A stretch of 53,837 nucleotides of DNA from Candidatus Woesearchaeota archaeon (lineage in GTDB: Archaea > Nanobdellota > Nanobdellia > SCGC-AAA011-G17 > JACPNG01), in assembly GCA_016185605.1 (NCBI GenBank), contig JACPNG010000009.1:1-53837 (forward strand). Direction: 5' to 3'. The translations under genes and the position numbers were made by a program. Under the pieces are notes generated by a model. The model saw only the letters and a program-made list of their open reading frames with translations. It did not search any database and had not been told where the DNA came from. Position 1 is the first letter of the stretch. Each line of letters opens with the position of its first letter. Shown one piece after another: positions 25,653 to 35,334 of this stretch.

Positions 25653-28519
25653 ATGGAAATAAGAAAACCACAACTAAAGAAGATAAGCGAAACAGAATGG
25701 GAGATTCCACAAAACTTTAAGCGAGGAATGAGGGTTCCTGCTAAAATAATAGGAACTAAAAGAATAGTGGATGAAATGGACTTACAAGTCTATGATCAGA
25801 TAACCAATGTAGCAACCCTACCTGGAATTGTCAAGTATGCATTTTGCATGCCTGATGGTCACATCTTTTTTAGTAAAAGCTAGAGAGAGACAAGTCAGGT
25901 TATGGATTTCCGATAGGTGGGGTGGCTGCTTTTGATCCAGAAGAAGGCGGGATAATATCGCCCGGAGGAATTTAAACCTTAGTCGGGTTTGATATCAACT
26001 GTCTTCACCCAGAAAGTTTAGTTTTAACTAGAGATGGTTATCAAAAAAAGATATCTGAATTTGATGATTTTGAAGATCATAGATTAAAGGTATTTGAGTT
26101 AAACGATCATATAGAGAGTGAAGCAGAAATTTTAGCTTATATTGGTAAAGAATATAATAAAGAAGTATTTAGACTAATGACTAAAACAGGAAAAGAGTTA
26201 ATATTAAGTTCTGAGCATCCTATATTTACTAAAGAAGGAATGAAGGAATTAAAAAACTTAAAAGTTGGCGAATCTATTGGCATTTTTCCTTTTGAAGGAG
26301 TAGAATATAAAGAGGGTAAAGACACAATAATTCTAAGAGAAGAAAATTTTGATAATTACACTGTTAAAGAATTGAAAAAAAGAGGTTTATTACCTCTAAA
26401 AGAGAATCATAATAAAATAGGATGTATAGCAAGAGTTTTTGGGTATATTTTAGGAGATGGTTATATATATAGAACAACTGAAAAAAGAAAGAATAGAAAA
26501 AAGTTAAGAGGTAGAATTTTAACTGGAGCGTGTGGAGAAAAATTAGGACTAGAGGATTTAAGAAGAGATATTACAAATTTGGGGTACAAACCTTCTAAGA
26601 TTTATGAAAGAATAAGGCTCATAAAAGGAAAGAATTATTATGGAAATTTTGAAACAAACTCGGAAGAATTCTGTATTCATATTAATAGTAAATCCTTTTC
26701 TTCATTTTTAAATAAATTAGGTATGCCTATTGGGAAAAGAGATTTTATTGAAGTCCCTAAATGGGTTATAGAAAGCCCTAAATGGGTTAAGAGAAATTTT
26801 CTTGCAGGATTCTTTGGTGCAGAACTTTCTAAACCAGATGTAATAAAAAAGATTTCTTATACATTCAGACAATGTTTTTTAACTATCGGTGTTAATAAAG
26901 AAAATAGAAAAGAAGGATTGGAGTTTTTAAAACAAATAGATCTATTATTAAAAGATTTTGATATTAAAACGACATCAATTTATGAAATACCAGGGACAGA
27001 CAAAACAATAGGGTTAAGATTAGTTATTTCTGGAAATGATGAGAATTTAATTAAGTTATTTTCAAAAATAGGGTATGAGTATAATAAAGAAAGACAATTC
27101 CTTAGTTGTGTAGCTACAGATTATTTGAAGAAGAAAAGAAGTTACAAGTCGGCGCTTAAAAATAGATATAAAAAACCAGATTTCCCAAATTTCTATGATT
27201 ATGTCAAGGAGATTGAGAATTCTGAATTACAAAAGACAGGAATGGTTTTTGAAGAAGTCAAAGAAATAAAACCCATAATCTATGACGGGTTATTATATGA
27301 CTTTACACTGAATCATAAAGACCATAATTTTATAGCAAATAATATAGTAGTATCAAACTGCGGTATGAGATTACTTACAACTAATTTAACATACAAAGAT
27401 GTACAGCCCAGACTTAAGGATTTAGTTAATAATTTATTTGAGAGGGTTCCAGCTGGTGTTGGTAGCAAAGGATTTGTTAAGTTAAGCTCTAAAGAATTTA
27501 AAGAGGCTGTTGAGTTGGGAGGAAAATGGTGTGTTGACAAAGGATATGGCTGGAAAGAAGATTTAGAATATACAGAAGAGAATGGATGCATGGCTGGAGC
27601 TGATTCTTCAAAAATTTCAGATAGGTCCATTCAAAGGGGATTAAATCAGATAGGAACCCTAGGAAGTGGAAATCATTACTTAGAAATCCAAAGGGTAAAA
27701 GAAGAAAACATGTTTGACAAGGAGACAGCTAAAAAACTAGGATTCTTTGATGATCAGATTGTAATAATGTTTCACTGTGGAAGTAGAGGATTTGGACATC
27801 AAGTTGCTACAGATTATCTGCAGACATTTCTAAAAGTAATGGAGCCAAAATATGGAATAAAAATTCTTGATAGAGAATTAGCTTGCGCTCCTTTTGACAG
27901 CAAGGAAGGCCAGGATTATTTTTCAGCAATGAAATGCGGAGTAAATATGAGCTTTGCTAATAGACAAACAATTGCTCATAGAATAAGAGAGGTATTTTCT
28001 AAAGTATTTAATCAAGATGCTGAAAAACTAGGAATGAAAACAGTTTATGATGTTGCGCATAATACAGCCAAATTAGAAAAGCATAAAGTAGATGGAAAGA
28101 TAAGAGAATTATTAGTTCATAGAAAAGGAGCAACAAGGGCATTTGGCCCTGGAAGGGATGAAATTCCAAAATCCCATAGAGATATTGGCCAGGTTGTTAT
28201 TATAGGAGGAAGTATGGAAACTGGCTCTTATGTTTTAACAGGAACTGAAAAAGGGATGGAAAAGACTTTTGGCTCAACTGCACATGGCGCTGGAAGAACA
28301 ATGTCAAGAACCAAAGCAAGGGGAATGTTCAGAGGGGATAAATTACAAAAAGATATGGAAGCAGATGGAATTTATGTTAAAACCACATCAATGTCTGGAC
28401 TGGCAGAAGAGGCTGGAAAGGCATACAAGGATGTTCACGAAGTCTGTGAGGCTGCTGAATTAGCCGGAATCTCCAAAAGAATTATTTCATTAATTCCAAT
28501 TGGAAATGTTAAGGGTTAA
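25653..28519 (+). CDS. rtcB: RNA-splicing ligase RtcB, interrupted by two putative BHB introns and one intein; join(25653..25862,25895..25970,25983..28519)
   Basis: Exon 1 ends ...MPDGH; exon 2 TCA GGT TAT GGA... = [25 protein letters not shown](I); exon 3 GFDIN-[intein]-CGMRLLTTN...[10 protein letters not shown]...[13 protein letters not shown]...[13 protein letters not shown]...[10 protein letters not shown]. Joined length 2823 nt = 941 codons including stop. Confidence 0.85.
25863..25894 (+). other. Putative rtcB intron 1 (32 nt), relaxed BHB-like
   Basis: Contains in-frame TAG. Hand fold: CCTGA/TCAGG outer, GTC/GAC central (3 bp), 5' bulge ACA, TCTTTTT/AGAGAGA inner. Removal restores [13 protein letters not shown]. 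Confidence 0.6.
25971..25982 (+). other. Putative rtcB intron 2 (12 nt, TTTAAACCTTAG), canonical BHB
   Basis: CCCG/CGGG outer, GAGG/CCTT central 4 bp, 5' bulge AA^T, 3' bulge AG^T. Unspliced it gives ATT TAA (stop); spliced it gives GGA GGA ATC GGG TTT = GGIGF. Confidence 0.75.
26000..27358 (+). mobile_element. RtcB intein (453 aa) with LAGLIDADG homing endonuclease domain
   Basis: Starts [14 protein letters not shown], ends [16 protein letters not shown] motifs [12 protein letters not shown] and [11 protein letters not shown]; insertion point DIN|CGMRLL. Confidence 0.92.
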
Positions 28520-28550
28520 TGTTTAAAAACTATATTTCTACTTATTTTTT

Positions 28551-29420
28551 ATGAAAACCCCAATAACAATCATTACAGGATACCTGGGCAGTGGAAAGAC
28601 TACTTTGCTAAAGCATATACTAAAAGAAACTAAAGATAAACTAGCTATTATAATGAACGAATTTGGAGAGATAGCAATAGACTCAAAAATAATAAAAGGC
28701 AAGAATGTCAATATGAAGGAATTAGCCGGAGGCTGTGTATGCTGCTCTTTGACAGGAGAATTTGAAGCTGCTATAAATGAAATAATCCAGAAGATTAAAC
28801 CAGACTCTATTATTGTCGAGACTACTGGGGTGGCTGAGCCAGACGCTATTATTGTTGATATAGAAGAGAATATTTCTAATGTTAGTTTAGACGGAATTGT
28901 TACAATTGTTGATGCTGATGCAATGATAAGATATCCTACTTTAGGGCATACTGGGGTAATGCAGATAGAGATGGCTGATATAATTCTATTAAATAAAACA
29001 GATTTAATTAATAATAAACAAATTAAAGAAATAGAATCCAAAATAAAAAAAATAAATGATAAAGCCTTAATCTTCAAGACTGAAAATTGCAAGATTGATA
29101 TAGGCTATTTATTTGGAGTTAATACTAAAAAAATTATAAAAAAACACAATCATCATGAGATAAAAGTTGGGCATTTTGTTTATTCTTCCAATAAAATATT
29201 TGGCAGGAATAAATTTGAGGATTTTATCTCTAAACTTCCTAAAGAGGTTTACAGAGCTAAAGGTTTTGTTAAGTTTAAAGATTCTAGTTATTTGTTCAAT
29301 TATGTAGCTGGAAGATATGGTTTTGAAAAGTTTAAACATAATAAAAATGAATTAGTTTTTATTGGAGAGGGGATTAATAAAATTAAGTATAAAATTCTGA
29401 AAGAAATAGAGAAATTATAA
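28551..29420 (+). CDS. CobW/G3E family P-loop GTPase (metallochaperone-like)
   Basis: ITGYLGSGKTTLLKHI, GGCVCCSL, ETTGVAEPD, LLNKTDLI. Confidence 0.88.
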   Translation: MKTPITIITGYLGSGKTTLLKHILKETKDKLAIIMNEFGEIAIDSKIIKGKNVNMKELAGGCVCCSLTGEFEAAINEIIQKIKPDSIIVETTGVAEPDAIIVDIEENISNVSLDGIVTIVDADAMIRYPTLGHTGVMQIEMADIILLNKTDLINNKQIKEIESKIKKINDKALIFKTENCKIDIGYLFGVNTKKIIKKHNHHEIKVGHFVYSSNKIFGRNKFEDFISKLPKEVYRAKGFVKFKDSSYLFNYVAGRYGFEKFKHNKNELVFIGEGINKIKYKILKEIEKL

Positions 29421-29711
29421 TCAAACCCCAAACATAGCCCTTAATTCTTCGCTAGGTTCCCAAGGGGGATCAAATGTAACTTCTACATTAACGTTCTTGA
29501 CTCCATTTACTTCTTTTAATTTTTGCTTAACATCTTCCAGTAAAGCTGGACCATAAGGGCATGCTGGAGAGGTAAATGTCATTGTTACATCAACATTATC
29601 ATCATTTACATCTATGTTGTATACTAATTCCAATGTCCAGATATCCATATGCAATTCTGGATCATTTACTTTCTTTAACGCTTCAACAACATCATTCTTG
29701 GTTATCATCAT
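29421..29711 (-). CDS. MIP18/PaaD-like (DUF59) Fe-S assembly protein
   Basis: VVEALKKVNDPELHMDIWTLELVYNIDV...TFTSPACPYGPAL...VEVTFDPPWEPSEEL. Confidence 0.88.
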   Translation of the reverse strand: MMITKNDVVEALKKVNDPELHMDIWTLELVYNIDVNDDNVDVTMTFTSPACPYGPALLEDVKQKLKEVNGVKNVNVEVTFDPPWEPSEELRAMFGV

Positions 29712-29758
29712 ATTATCCTAATGTAAATATATATAAATCTTATTATATAAAAGATAAT

Positions 29759-30184
29759 ATGCCCTATAAATTCCTAGAAAATGTATCAATAGCAGACATA
29801 GCTTTTGAAGCAAAAAATAATAATTTAAACAGATTATTTGAGGATTGTGCTCTAGCAACCTTTGATACAATGGCTGATTTAAAAAAAGTAAAGCCAAAAA
29901 TAAAAAAAGAGATAAAATTGCAATCTGATAATATAGAAAATTTATTGTTTAAATTCCTGGAAGAATTAGTTTTTTTGAAGGATGCAAAATATCTAGTTTT
30001 TAATAAATTCAAAGTAAATATAAAAGAAGATAAAATATTTGAGTTAAAAGCCACAGCTTTTGGAGATAATATAGATATTAAAAAGCACAATCTAAAAGTT
30101 GATGTCAAGGCTGTAACTATGCACAAGTTTAAGGTAGAAAAAATAAATAATATCTGGAAAGCCTTTGTTATATTAGATGTATAA
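29759..30184 (+). CDS. Archease (RtcB cofactor)
   Basis: MPYKFLENVSIADIAFEAKNNNLNRLFEDCALATFDTMAD...KAVTMHKFKVEK; the ORF-track start (29576) is too far upstream. Confidence 0.88.
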   Translation: MPYKFLENVSIADIAFEAKNNNLNRLFEDCALATFDTMADLKKVKPKIKKEIKLQSDNIENLLFKFLEELVFLKDAKYLVFNKFKVNIKEDKIFELKATAFGDNIDIKKHNLKVDVKAVTMHKFKVEKINNIWKAFVILDV

Positions 30185-30601
30185 TTATTCTAAACTCCAG
30201 AGCCATAATCTTACAATTTTCGGATTCTGGTTTTCTATTGTTGATCCTATTACAATATCGCTTGCATAAACATCCTTGTCTATTGGGGTTGGAACAACAC
30301 AATTAGTTGTATCACATATCTTAATGCTGTAATTATAGCCAAACGGAATATTTTGATCTACAATGGATGTAAATACAATTGAATTTTCGCATAAAGGGTT
30401 GTTTACTATGCACTCTCTGGAAGTCTCATTATATGATAATTCATTTAGGATAAAATTCTGGGCTCCTTCTACTATATTTGGAACATCCGGCTCTTGCTCT
30501 GGCCTCTGAGGAATTAAAAAGAAAACCACCATTAATAATATTATTATGGCTATAAAAGCTTCTACTGTCCTTATATATGCTTTTTTATTCAAATTCACCA
30601 A
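30185..30601 (-). CDS. Pilus-locus pseudopilin-like membrane protein
   Basis: N-terminal NKKAYIRTVEAFIAIIILLMVVFFL hydrophobic stretch; coupled to the pilus genes. Confidence 0.6.
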   Translation of the reverse strand: MVNLNKKAYIRTVEAFIAIIILLMVVFFLIPQRPEQEPDVPNIVEGAQNFILNELSYNETSRECIVNNPLCENSIVFTSIVDQNIPFGYNYSIKICDTTNCVVPTPIDKDVYASDIVIGSTIENQNPKIVRLWLWSLE

Positions 30602-31361
30602 CCCTTACATTTAAGGTAATCCCATATAATTCTCCTTTATCACCAATTATCCAATCTTTCCATTCTTTCACAAAGACATCTGTTTGATCTAGTGATTCTT
30701 TCATATTATAGGAGAAGATTATATCATTTTGTGCATATTGTTTCTTAGTTGTATTTGCCAATATTATAGAAAAATCCTTAGATTCTGGAAAATTCCAATC
30801 ATCCTTAAGAAATTTTACATCAGGATTTAAATTTTTTAATTTATTAAAATCAATCCCCTGTATATCTTCTTTTACCCCTAAGCTGTATGAAAAGTTAAAT
30901 TGGTTGTCAATGTCTATTAATTCAACTGGATTTTTGTTTTTGTAATTATTGCCCTTAAAATATAATATCCAGAATAAGTTTAATTTTCCCTGCTCAACAA
31001 AACCGTCAAATTTAAGTTTCTTATCCTGGGTTATATCAAAATTCAGAATATTCTTGTCTTTGTCCAATATTGCAAATTCATTTTTATTTCCTTCAAAAGG
31101 CAGTTGATCATTTATCTCTATTTTATATAATCCGCTTTGAGGCGGGGATTCTTTTGTATAATCTGAGGTGTTAATGAATAATGCTGTTTTTTCAATTGTT
31201 GCATAGACATCATCTTTTAGGTTATCTTGTATTATTGAGATTAATATGTTATTCTCCATTACAGGCTGTAATCCAGGCCTTAGGAATATTATTAATCCAA
31301 TAGTATATATCAAAAATATCCCAATGCTGATTGCCCAATCTACTTGCGATGTTCCTTTCAT
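30585..31361 (-). CDS. Pilus-locus membrane-anchored protein
   Basis: MKGTSQVDWAISIGIFLIYTIGLIIFL N-terminus; overlaps neighbours. Confidence 0.6.
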   Translation of the reverse strand: MKGTSQVDWAISIGIFLIYTIGLIIFLRPGLQPVMENNILISIIQDNLKDDVYATIEKTALFINTSDYTKESPPQSGLYKIEINDQLPFEGNKNEFAILDKDKNILNFDITQDKKLKFDGFVEQGKLNLFWILYFKGNNYKNKNPVELIDIDNQFNFSYSLGVKEDIQGIDFNKLKNLNPDVKFLKDDWNFPESKDFSIILANTTKKQYAQNDIIFSYNMKESLDQTDVFVKEWKDWIIGDKGELYGITLNVRVGEFE

Positions 31362-32197
31362 ATTCCACCTTTTACAGTAGTTATTATCAATGCAGCAGAT
31401 GTCATTAATATCAGTGAATGCAATAATCCTTGCTTAATTGTCCCTTCTGAGAACTTTCCAATCATTATTCCTGCAAAAAATCCCTGCACTAATATAAGAC
31501 CAAAGAATATATAATCTAGATTAACTGATTCAGATGATCCAATTACTCCAGTGGCAAATTCTGTCCCAGCTAACCCTCCAATCAATCCAACCTCTTTAAT
31601 CTGGGGGAATAAATACAATTGCAGAACCAGCATTATAACTATAAATATAAAGAATACAATATAGCCCTGGACTATCTGGGAAAATACACTTGCTTTTCTC
31701 TCCTCTTTCATTTTTTTTATGTCAACTATGGATTTTGTCACAGAATCCAAAACATCCTCCATATCCCCGCCTGATTTTTCAGCCTCTATAACTATTGAGA
31801 TGGCTCTTTTTATTATTGGATTACTGGTGTCATTCCCAAGATTTATCAATGCATCCTGGATTGTTATCCCCCATTCTATTTGATTTCTAAGCTTTCTTAC
31901 ATATGGCGTTAGTTCACCATAATCCTCGTCTGATATCTGGATTATTGAGCTTGGTATTGAGACTCCTGATTTTACTGTTCCTACTAAACTCCTGACAAAC
32001 TGCAGAAATCTTGATTCTATCTCTTTTTGCCTTCTTATTTCCTTAAAGAAATCAAGCCAGATTTGAAGCCAGCCTATATTTATTGCAACAATCAAGAAAG
32101 AAAAGAACCACCTTGTCTTGAGAAAATATAATATATCTAAAGCTATTAACACTAATCCAATAGCAATTCCAATAAGATATATTTTTTTGAATTTCAT
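31358..32197 (-). CDS. Type II/IV secretion-type inner membrane protein (GspF/TadC-like)
   Basis: T2SF-like segment RSLVGTVKSGVSIPSSIIQI...AISIVIEAEKSGGDMEDVLDSV plus TM segments. Confidence 0.8.
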   Translation of the reverse strand: MKFKKIYLIGIAIGLVLIALDILYFLKTRWFFSFLIVAINIGWLQIWLDFFKEIRRQKEIESRFLQFVRSLVGTVKSGVSIPSSIIQISDEDYGELTPYVRKLRNQIEWGITIQDALINLGNDTSNPIIKRAISIVIEAEKSGGDMEDVLDSVTKSIVDIKKMKEERKASVFSQIVQGYIVFFIFIVIMLVLQLYLFPQIKEVGLIGGLAGTEFATGVIGSSESVNLDYIFFGLILVQGFFAGIMIGKFSEGTIKQGLLHSLILMTSAALIITTVKGGI

Positions 32198-33495
32198 GAT
32201 TCTGGCTGCATAATGTTTACAAATAATAAATAAAATATATTTAACAATGGGATAACAACAAATGTCCCCACTATTGATATTGCATTTACAGTCAATCCAA
32301 ATATAGAGCCACCCAATACTTGTATTATAGCTAATGTGGCAAAGAATAGTAATGGGGCTGCTATTAATACTCCAACATAAATATCAGAGTAAGTTGACAG
32401 AGAAGCAACATATTTTTTCCTGTCTAGCCTATATGTGGTGATTGCCTCGTTTGCCTTTGCATTTAAATATTCTTTTAAATCACCGCCAGTTTCTATTGTT
32501 GTTACTAATCCATTTAGGAATTCCCTAAACTCCTTTGACGGGGTGGTTAGAGCGACTAATTTCAATGATGTAGATAAATTATAACCAAAAAGATTAACAT
32601 AATTGACTATTTTTTTTATCTCTCCTTCTACTCCTTTAAATTCTCCGGATGTCAATATTAAATTAAACATAGCAATTGGCTGCGCTCCTGAGCCGGCTAC
32701 TGCAGCCATATGAACTATTACAAAAGGAAGATCATTCTTTATTTTTCTCCTTCTGTTGTTTGATAAGACATTCGGATAGTAAAATAATGCTATAAAAATA
32801 AAACATGAGAAAAATACAGCCAATAATAAAGAATTTATTACGCTAATTACAGATAAAGAGTTGAATATCAGAAAAAAAGCCAGAAAAGATAATATAAAGG
32901 CTATAGCACTAGAAAACAAAATCATGCTTACAAATGTCTTTGACAATATTGGAATTCCAGAAGATTTCAATGACTTGTACATAGAAATGAAAAATCCAGG
33001 ATATTTATCTGACAAGTATATTGATAGATTCTCCATAAATAAATTTGAGATTTTTCCATACCTTGTTGTTCTATATAATGTATAATCTGGAATCTGAATT
33101 TCCTTCTTTTTTGATCTCTTCTTTGCTAATCCTTTTATGTATTGTGCATTAGCTTTAGGAATACTTATTTTAGCCTCCTCATATATAGAAGCTCTTTCTT
33201 TTATTTCTTCTTTTTTAGACATAGATGAAATTATAATTGTAACATTATCATCAATCTGCCCCAATAGATTAAGTATTTTCTGCTCATTTAGGAGAATGAA
33301 ATCATCTTTTGTCTTTCCTTTGGTTAATTTATCAAGATAAACATTAAGCTGGGATTTTGTTATTTTTTTCTCATCAAGCTTAACCTCTAGCTCATTAGCT
33401 TGCTTCTTTACATTGATTATGTTATTTTTGTAGATATTTATCTCATCTACTGATTTTATTATGCCAGCTATTAATTGCTTAAGGTCTTGCTGCAT
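32194..33495 (-). CDS. Second type II/IV secretion-type membrane protein (TadC/FlaJ-like)
   Basis: HMAAVAGSGAQPIAMFNLI...GLVTTIETGGDLKEYL; multiple TMs. Confidence 0.8.
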   Translation of the reverse strand: MQQDLKQLIAGIIKSVDEINIYKNNIINVKKQANELEVKLDEKKITKSQLNVYLDKLTKGKTKDDFILLNEQKILNLLGQIDDNVTIIISSMSKKEEIKERASIYEEAKISIPKANAQYIKGLAKKRSKKKEIQIPDYTLYRTTRYGKISNLFMENLSIYLSDKYPGFFISMYKSLKSSGIPILSKTFVSMILFSSAIAFILSFLAFFLIFNSLSVISVINSLLLAVFFSCFIFIALFYYPNVLSNNRRRKIKNDLPFVIVHMAAVAGSGAQPIAMFNLILTSGEFKGVEGEIKKIVNYVNLFGYNLSTSLKLVALTTPSKEFREFLNGLVTTIETGGDLKEYLNAKANEAITTYRLDRKKYVASLSTYSDIYVGVLIAAPLLFFATLAIIQVLGGSIFGLTVNAISIVGTFVVIPLLNIFYLLFVNIMQPES

Positions 33496-33706
33496 TTTTA
33501 TGAAGGTTTAATCTCTCCTCGCTTGTCAAAGACTTTATCTCAGAAGAAAAAGAAACAATGTAATTTTCCAGCTCTTTAATCTCTTCATCAATCTTCTTTA
33601 ATATTTTTTTGTCTTTTTCCTGCAATTTTTTACTTTCTAAAGTCTCATGTCTATACAAAGCTTCTAATATCAACTGCGCATCTTGTTTTATTCTTTCCAA
33701 TGTCAT
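33479..33706 (-). CDS. Small coiled-coil protein in pilus operon
   Basis: 75-aa ORF between the ATPase and TadC-like genes with end overlaps. Confidence 0.55.
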   Translation of the reverse strand: MTLERIKQDAQLILEALYRHETLESKKLQEKDKKILKKIDEEIKELENYIVSFSSEIKSLTSEERLNLHKNAARP

Positions 33707-35284
33707 TTAGATTATTCCGAATTTCTTTAAAATTTGTTCCGGAGTCTTGTAATATGAGTTTATAACCTCCTGAACCTCTTTGAAGCCAAACACTTTATTT
33801 TGGTACATTGCCCACAATAATCTTGTCCTCACCCTAAACTCATTGTTCAATTGCTCCCTTGATACTCCGTATTTTACAGATATTCTGTCAAATATTGTGC
33901 TGTTTGTCTTAAAATAGAATTTATCCTGCTTTGGATCCCAGACAAAGGGAGTATTTATCTTGAATTCTTTAGATGAGACATTTATTATCTCAGATATATC
34001 TCTTAGTCTTCTTGTTTCTTTTTTTTCAACTTTGACTTGGGACATTACACAGACAACATCCAAAGATTCAACCAAAGACGGAGGTAAATTAATTGGCGGA
34101 GTCTCCAATCTTCTTATCATTGTTGAGACATCCTCTGCGTGCATTGTGCTTAGCATTGGGTGTCCTGAGGCAGCTGCCTGAAACAATACAAATGCTTCCT
34201 GGCCTCGGACTTCTCCAACTATGACATAATCCGGACGCTGCCTAAAACTTTCTTTAAGCAATTCAAAGATATCTATTTCACCATGTTTTTTTCCAGCAGC
34301 CAATCCAATTCCTTCTCTAGCTACACTTGGAAGCCAATTTTCATGCATTAGCTGTAATTCCCTTGTATCTTCTATACTAACAATTCTTGCTTGAGGCGGA
34401 ATAAAAAATGAGATTGCATTTAAGAAAGAAGTCTTGCCAGATGCTGTTGCCCCTATAACCATTAGATTAGACTGATATTCTATTAAAATCCATAAATAAG
34501 CTAATATCTCTGGAGATAATGTCCTAAAATCAATTAGTTTTATCGGAGTCCAAGGCTCTTTAGTAAACTTTCTAATGCTGAATGTTGGCCCTCTTGAGCT
34601 TATATCCTGGGAGTAAGTGGCATTAACCCTAGAAGAATCAGGCAATATTCCATCTAATATCGGATTTGCATAAGAGACATATTTCCCTGATTTCTGGGCT
34701 AATTTTTCAACAAATCCAGCTAGTTTTTTATTATCCTCAAAAACAATATTTGTTCTCATATTCCTATATTTTCTATGAACAATATATATTGGAGTCATAG
34801 AGCCATTGCATTCAATATCCTCAATGAAATAATCCTTCATTAATGGATCTATCTCATTTAATCCGACAAAATCTCGATAAATAAAATACATCAACCTTTG
34901 TAAAGAATCTTCTTGAATACTTAACCCAAATTCTTTGGCTAGAATTCTTATATTGCTCTCTAAGTATTCTAAAACTACATTTTCGTCTTTTATGTTTATG
35001 AAGCTTATGTCAATTAATTCTTTTATTCCTTCCTCGAGAATATTAAGGATTTTCTTCTCAGAATCATCTAATAACGGCTCCTCAACAAAGTATACTATCT
35101 CATTACTTTCCTTGTCCCAGAATATATGTGCATAGGCATAAGGGGCTATTAAAGGATATCTTACATCAAAACTATTTCTGTCTTTTATTTCAGGAAGCTG
35201 GGCTACATTCTGGGATGGAGAAATTTTAAATAATGTCTTCTCTTTTTCTTCTAATTCTAGCTTTCTTTTGAATAAACTAAACAT
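33707..35284 (-). CDS. Type II/IV secretion system ATPase (PilT/VirB11/FlaI family)
   Basis: LMVIGATASGKTSFLNAI, VSIEDTREL, RQRPDYVIVGEVRGQEAFVLFQAAASGHPMLSTMHAE. Confidence 0.92.
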   Translation of the reverse strand: MFSLFKRKLELEEKEKTLFKISPSQNVAQLPEIKDRNSFDVRYPLIAPYAYAHIFWDKESNEIVYFVEEPLLDDSEKKILNILEEGIKELIDISFINIKDENVVLEYLESNIRILAKEFGLSIQEDSLQRLMYFIYRDFVGLNEIDPLMKDYFIEDIECNGSMTPIYIVHRKYRNMRTNIVFEDNKKLAGFVEKLAQKSGKYVSYANPILDGILPDSSRVNATYSQDISSRGPTFSIRKFTKEPWTPIKLIDFRTLSPEILAYLWILIEYQSNLMVIGATASGKTSFLNAISFFIPPQARIVSIEDTRELQLMHENWLPSVAREGIGLAAGKKHGEIDIFELLKESFRQRPDYVIVGEVRGQEAFVLFQAAASGHPMLSTMHAEDVSTMIRRLETPPINLPPSLVESLDVVCVMSQVKVEKKETRRLRDISEIINVSSKEFKINTPFVWDPKQDKFYFKTNSTIFDRISVKYGVSREQLNNEFRVRTRLLWAMYQNKVFGFKEVQEVINSYYKTPEQILKKFGII

Positions 35285-35334
35285 AATCCACCTCTTTTTA
35301 AAAAACAGCCAATGTAGATATAAATATTTATCGG

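Noticed and set aside
25584-25883. 99-aa ORF treated as a separate short protein
   Set aside because: It is exon 1 of rtcB from the ATG at 25653; the stop lies inside the putative 32-nt intron.
25951-25993. Alternative BHB using the TTT bulge between CGGG and GATAT for intron 2
   Set aside because: Cuts there would delete the conserved GGIG residues and break the frame; the GAGG/CCTT fold gives the correct product.
25653-28519. rtcB as a simple pseudogene
   Set aside because: Not excluded, but exons and intein are intact, both insertions fit BHB-like folds, removal restores conserved sequence exactly, and the tRNA genes here have similar mini-introns.
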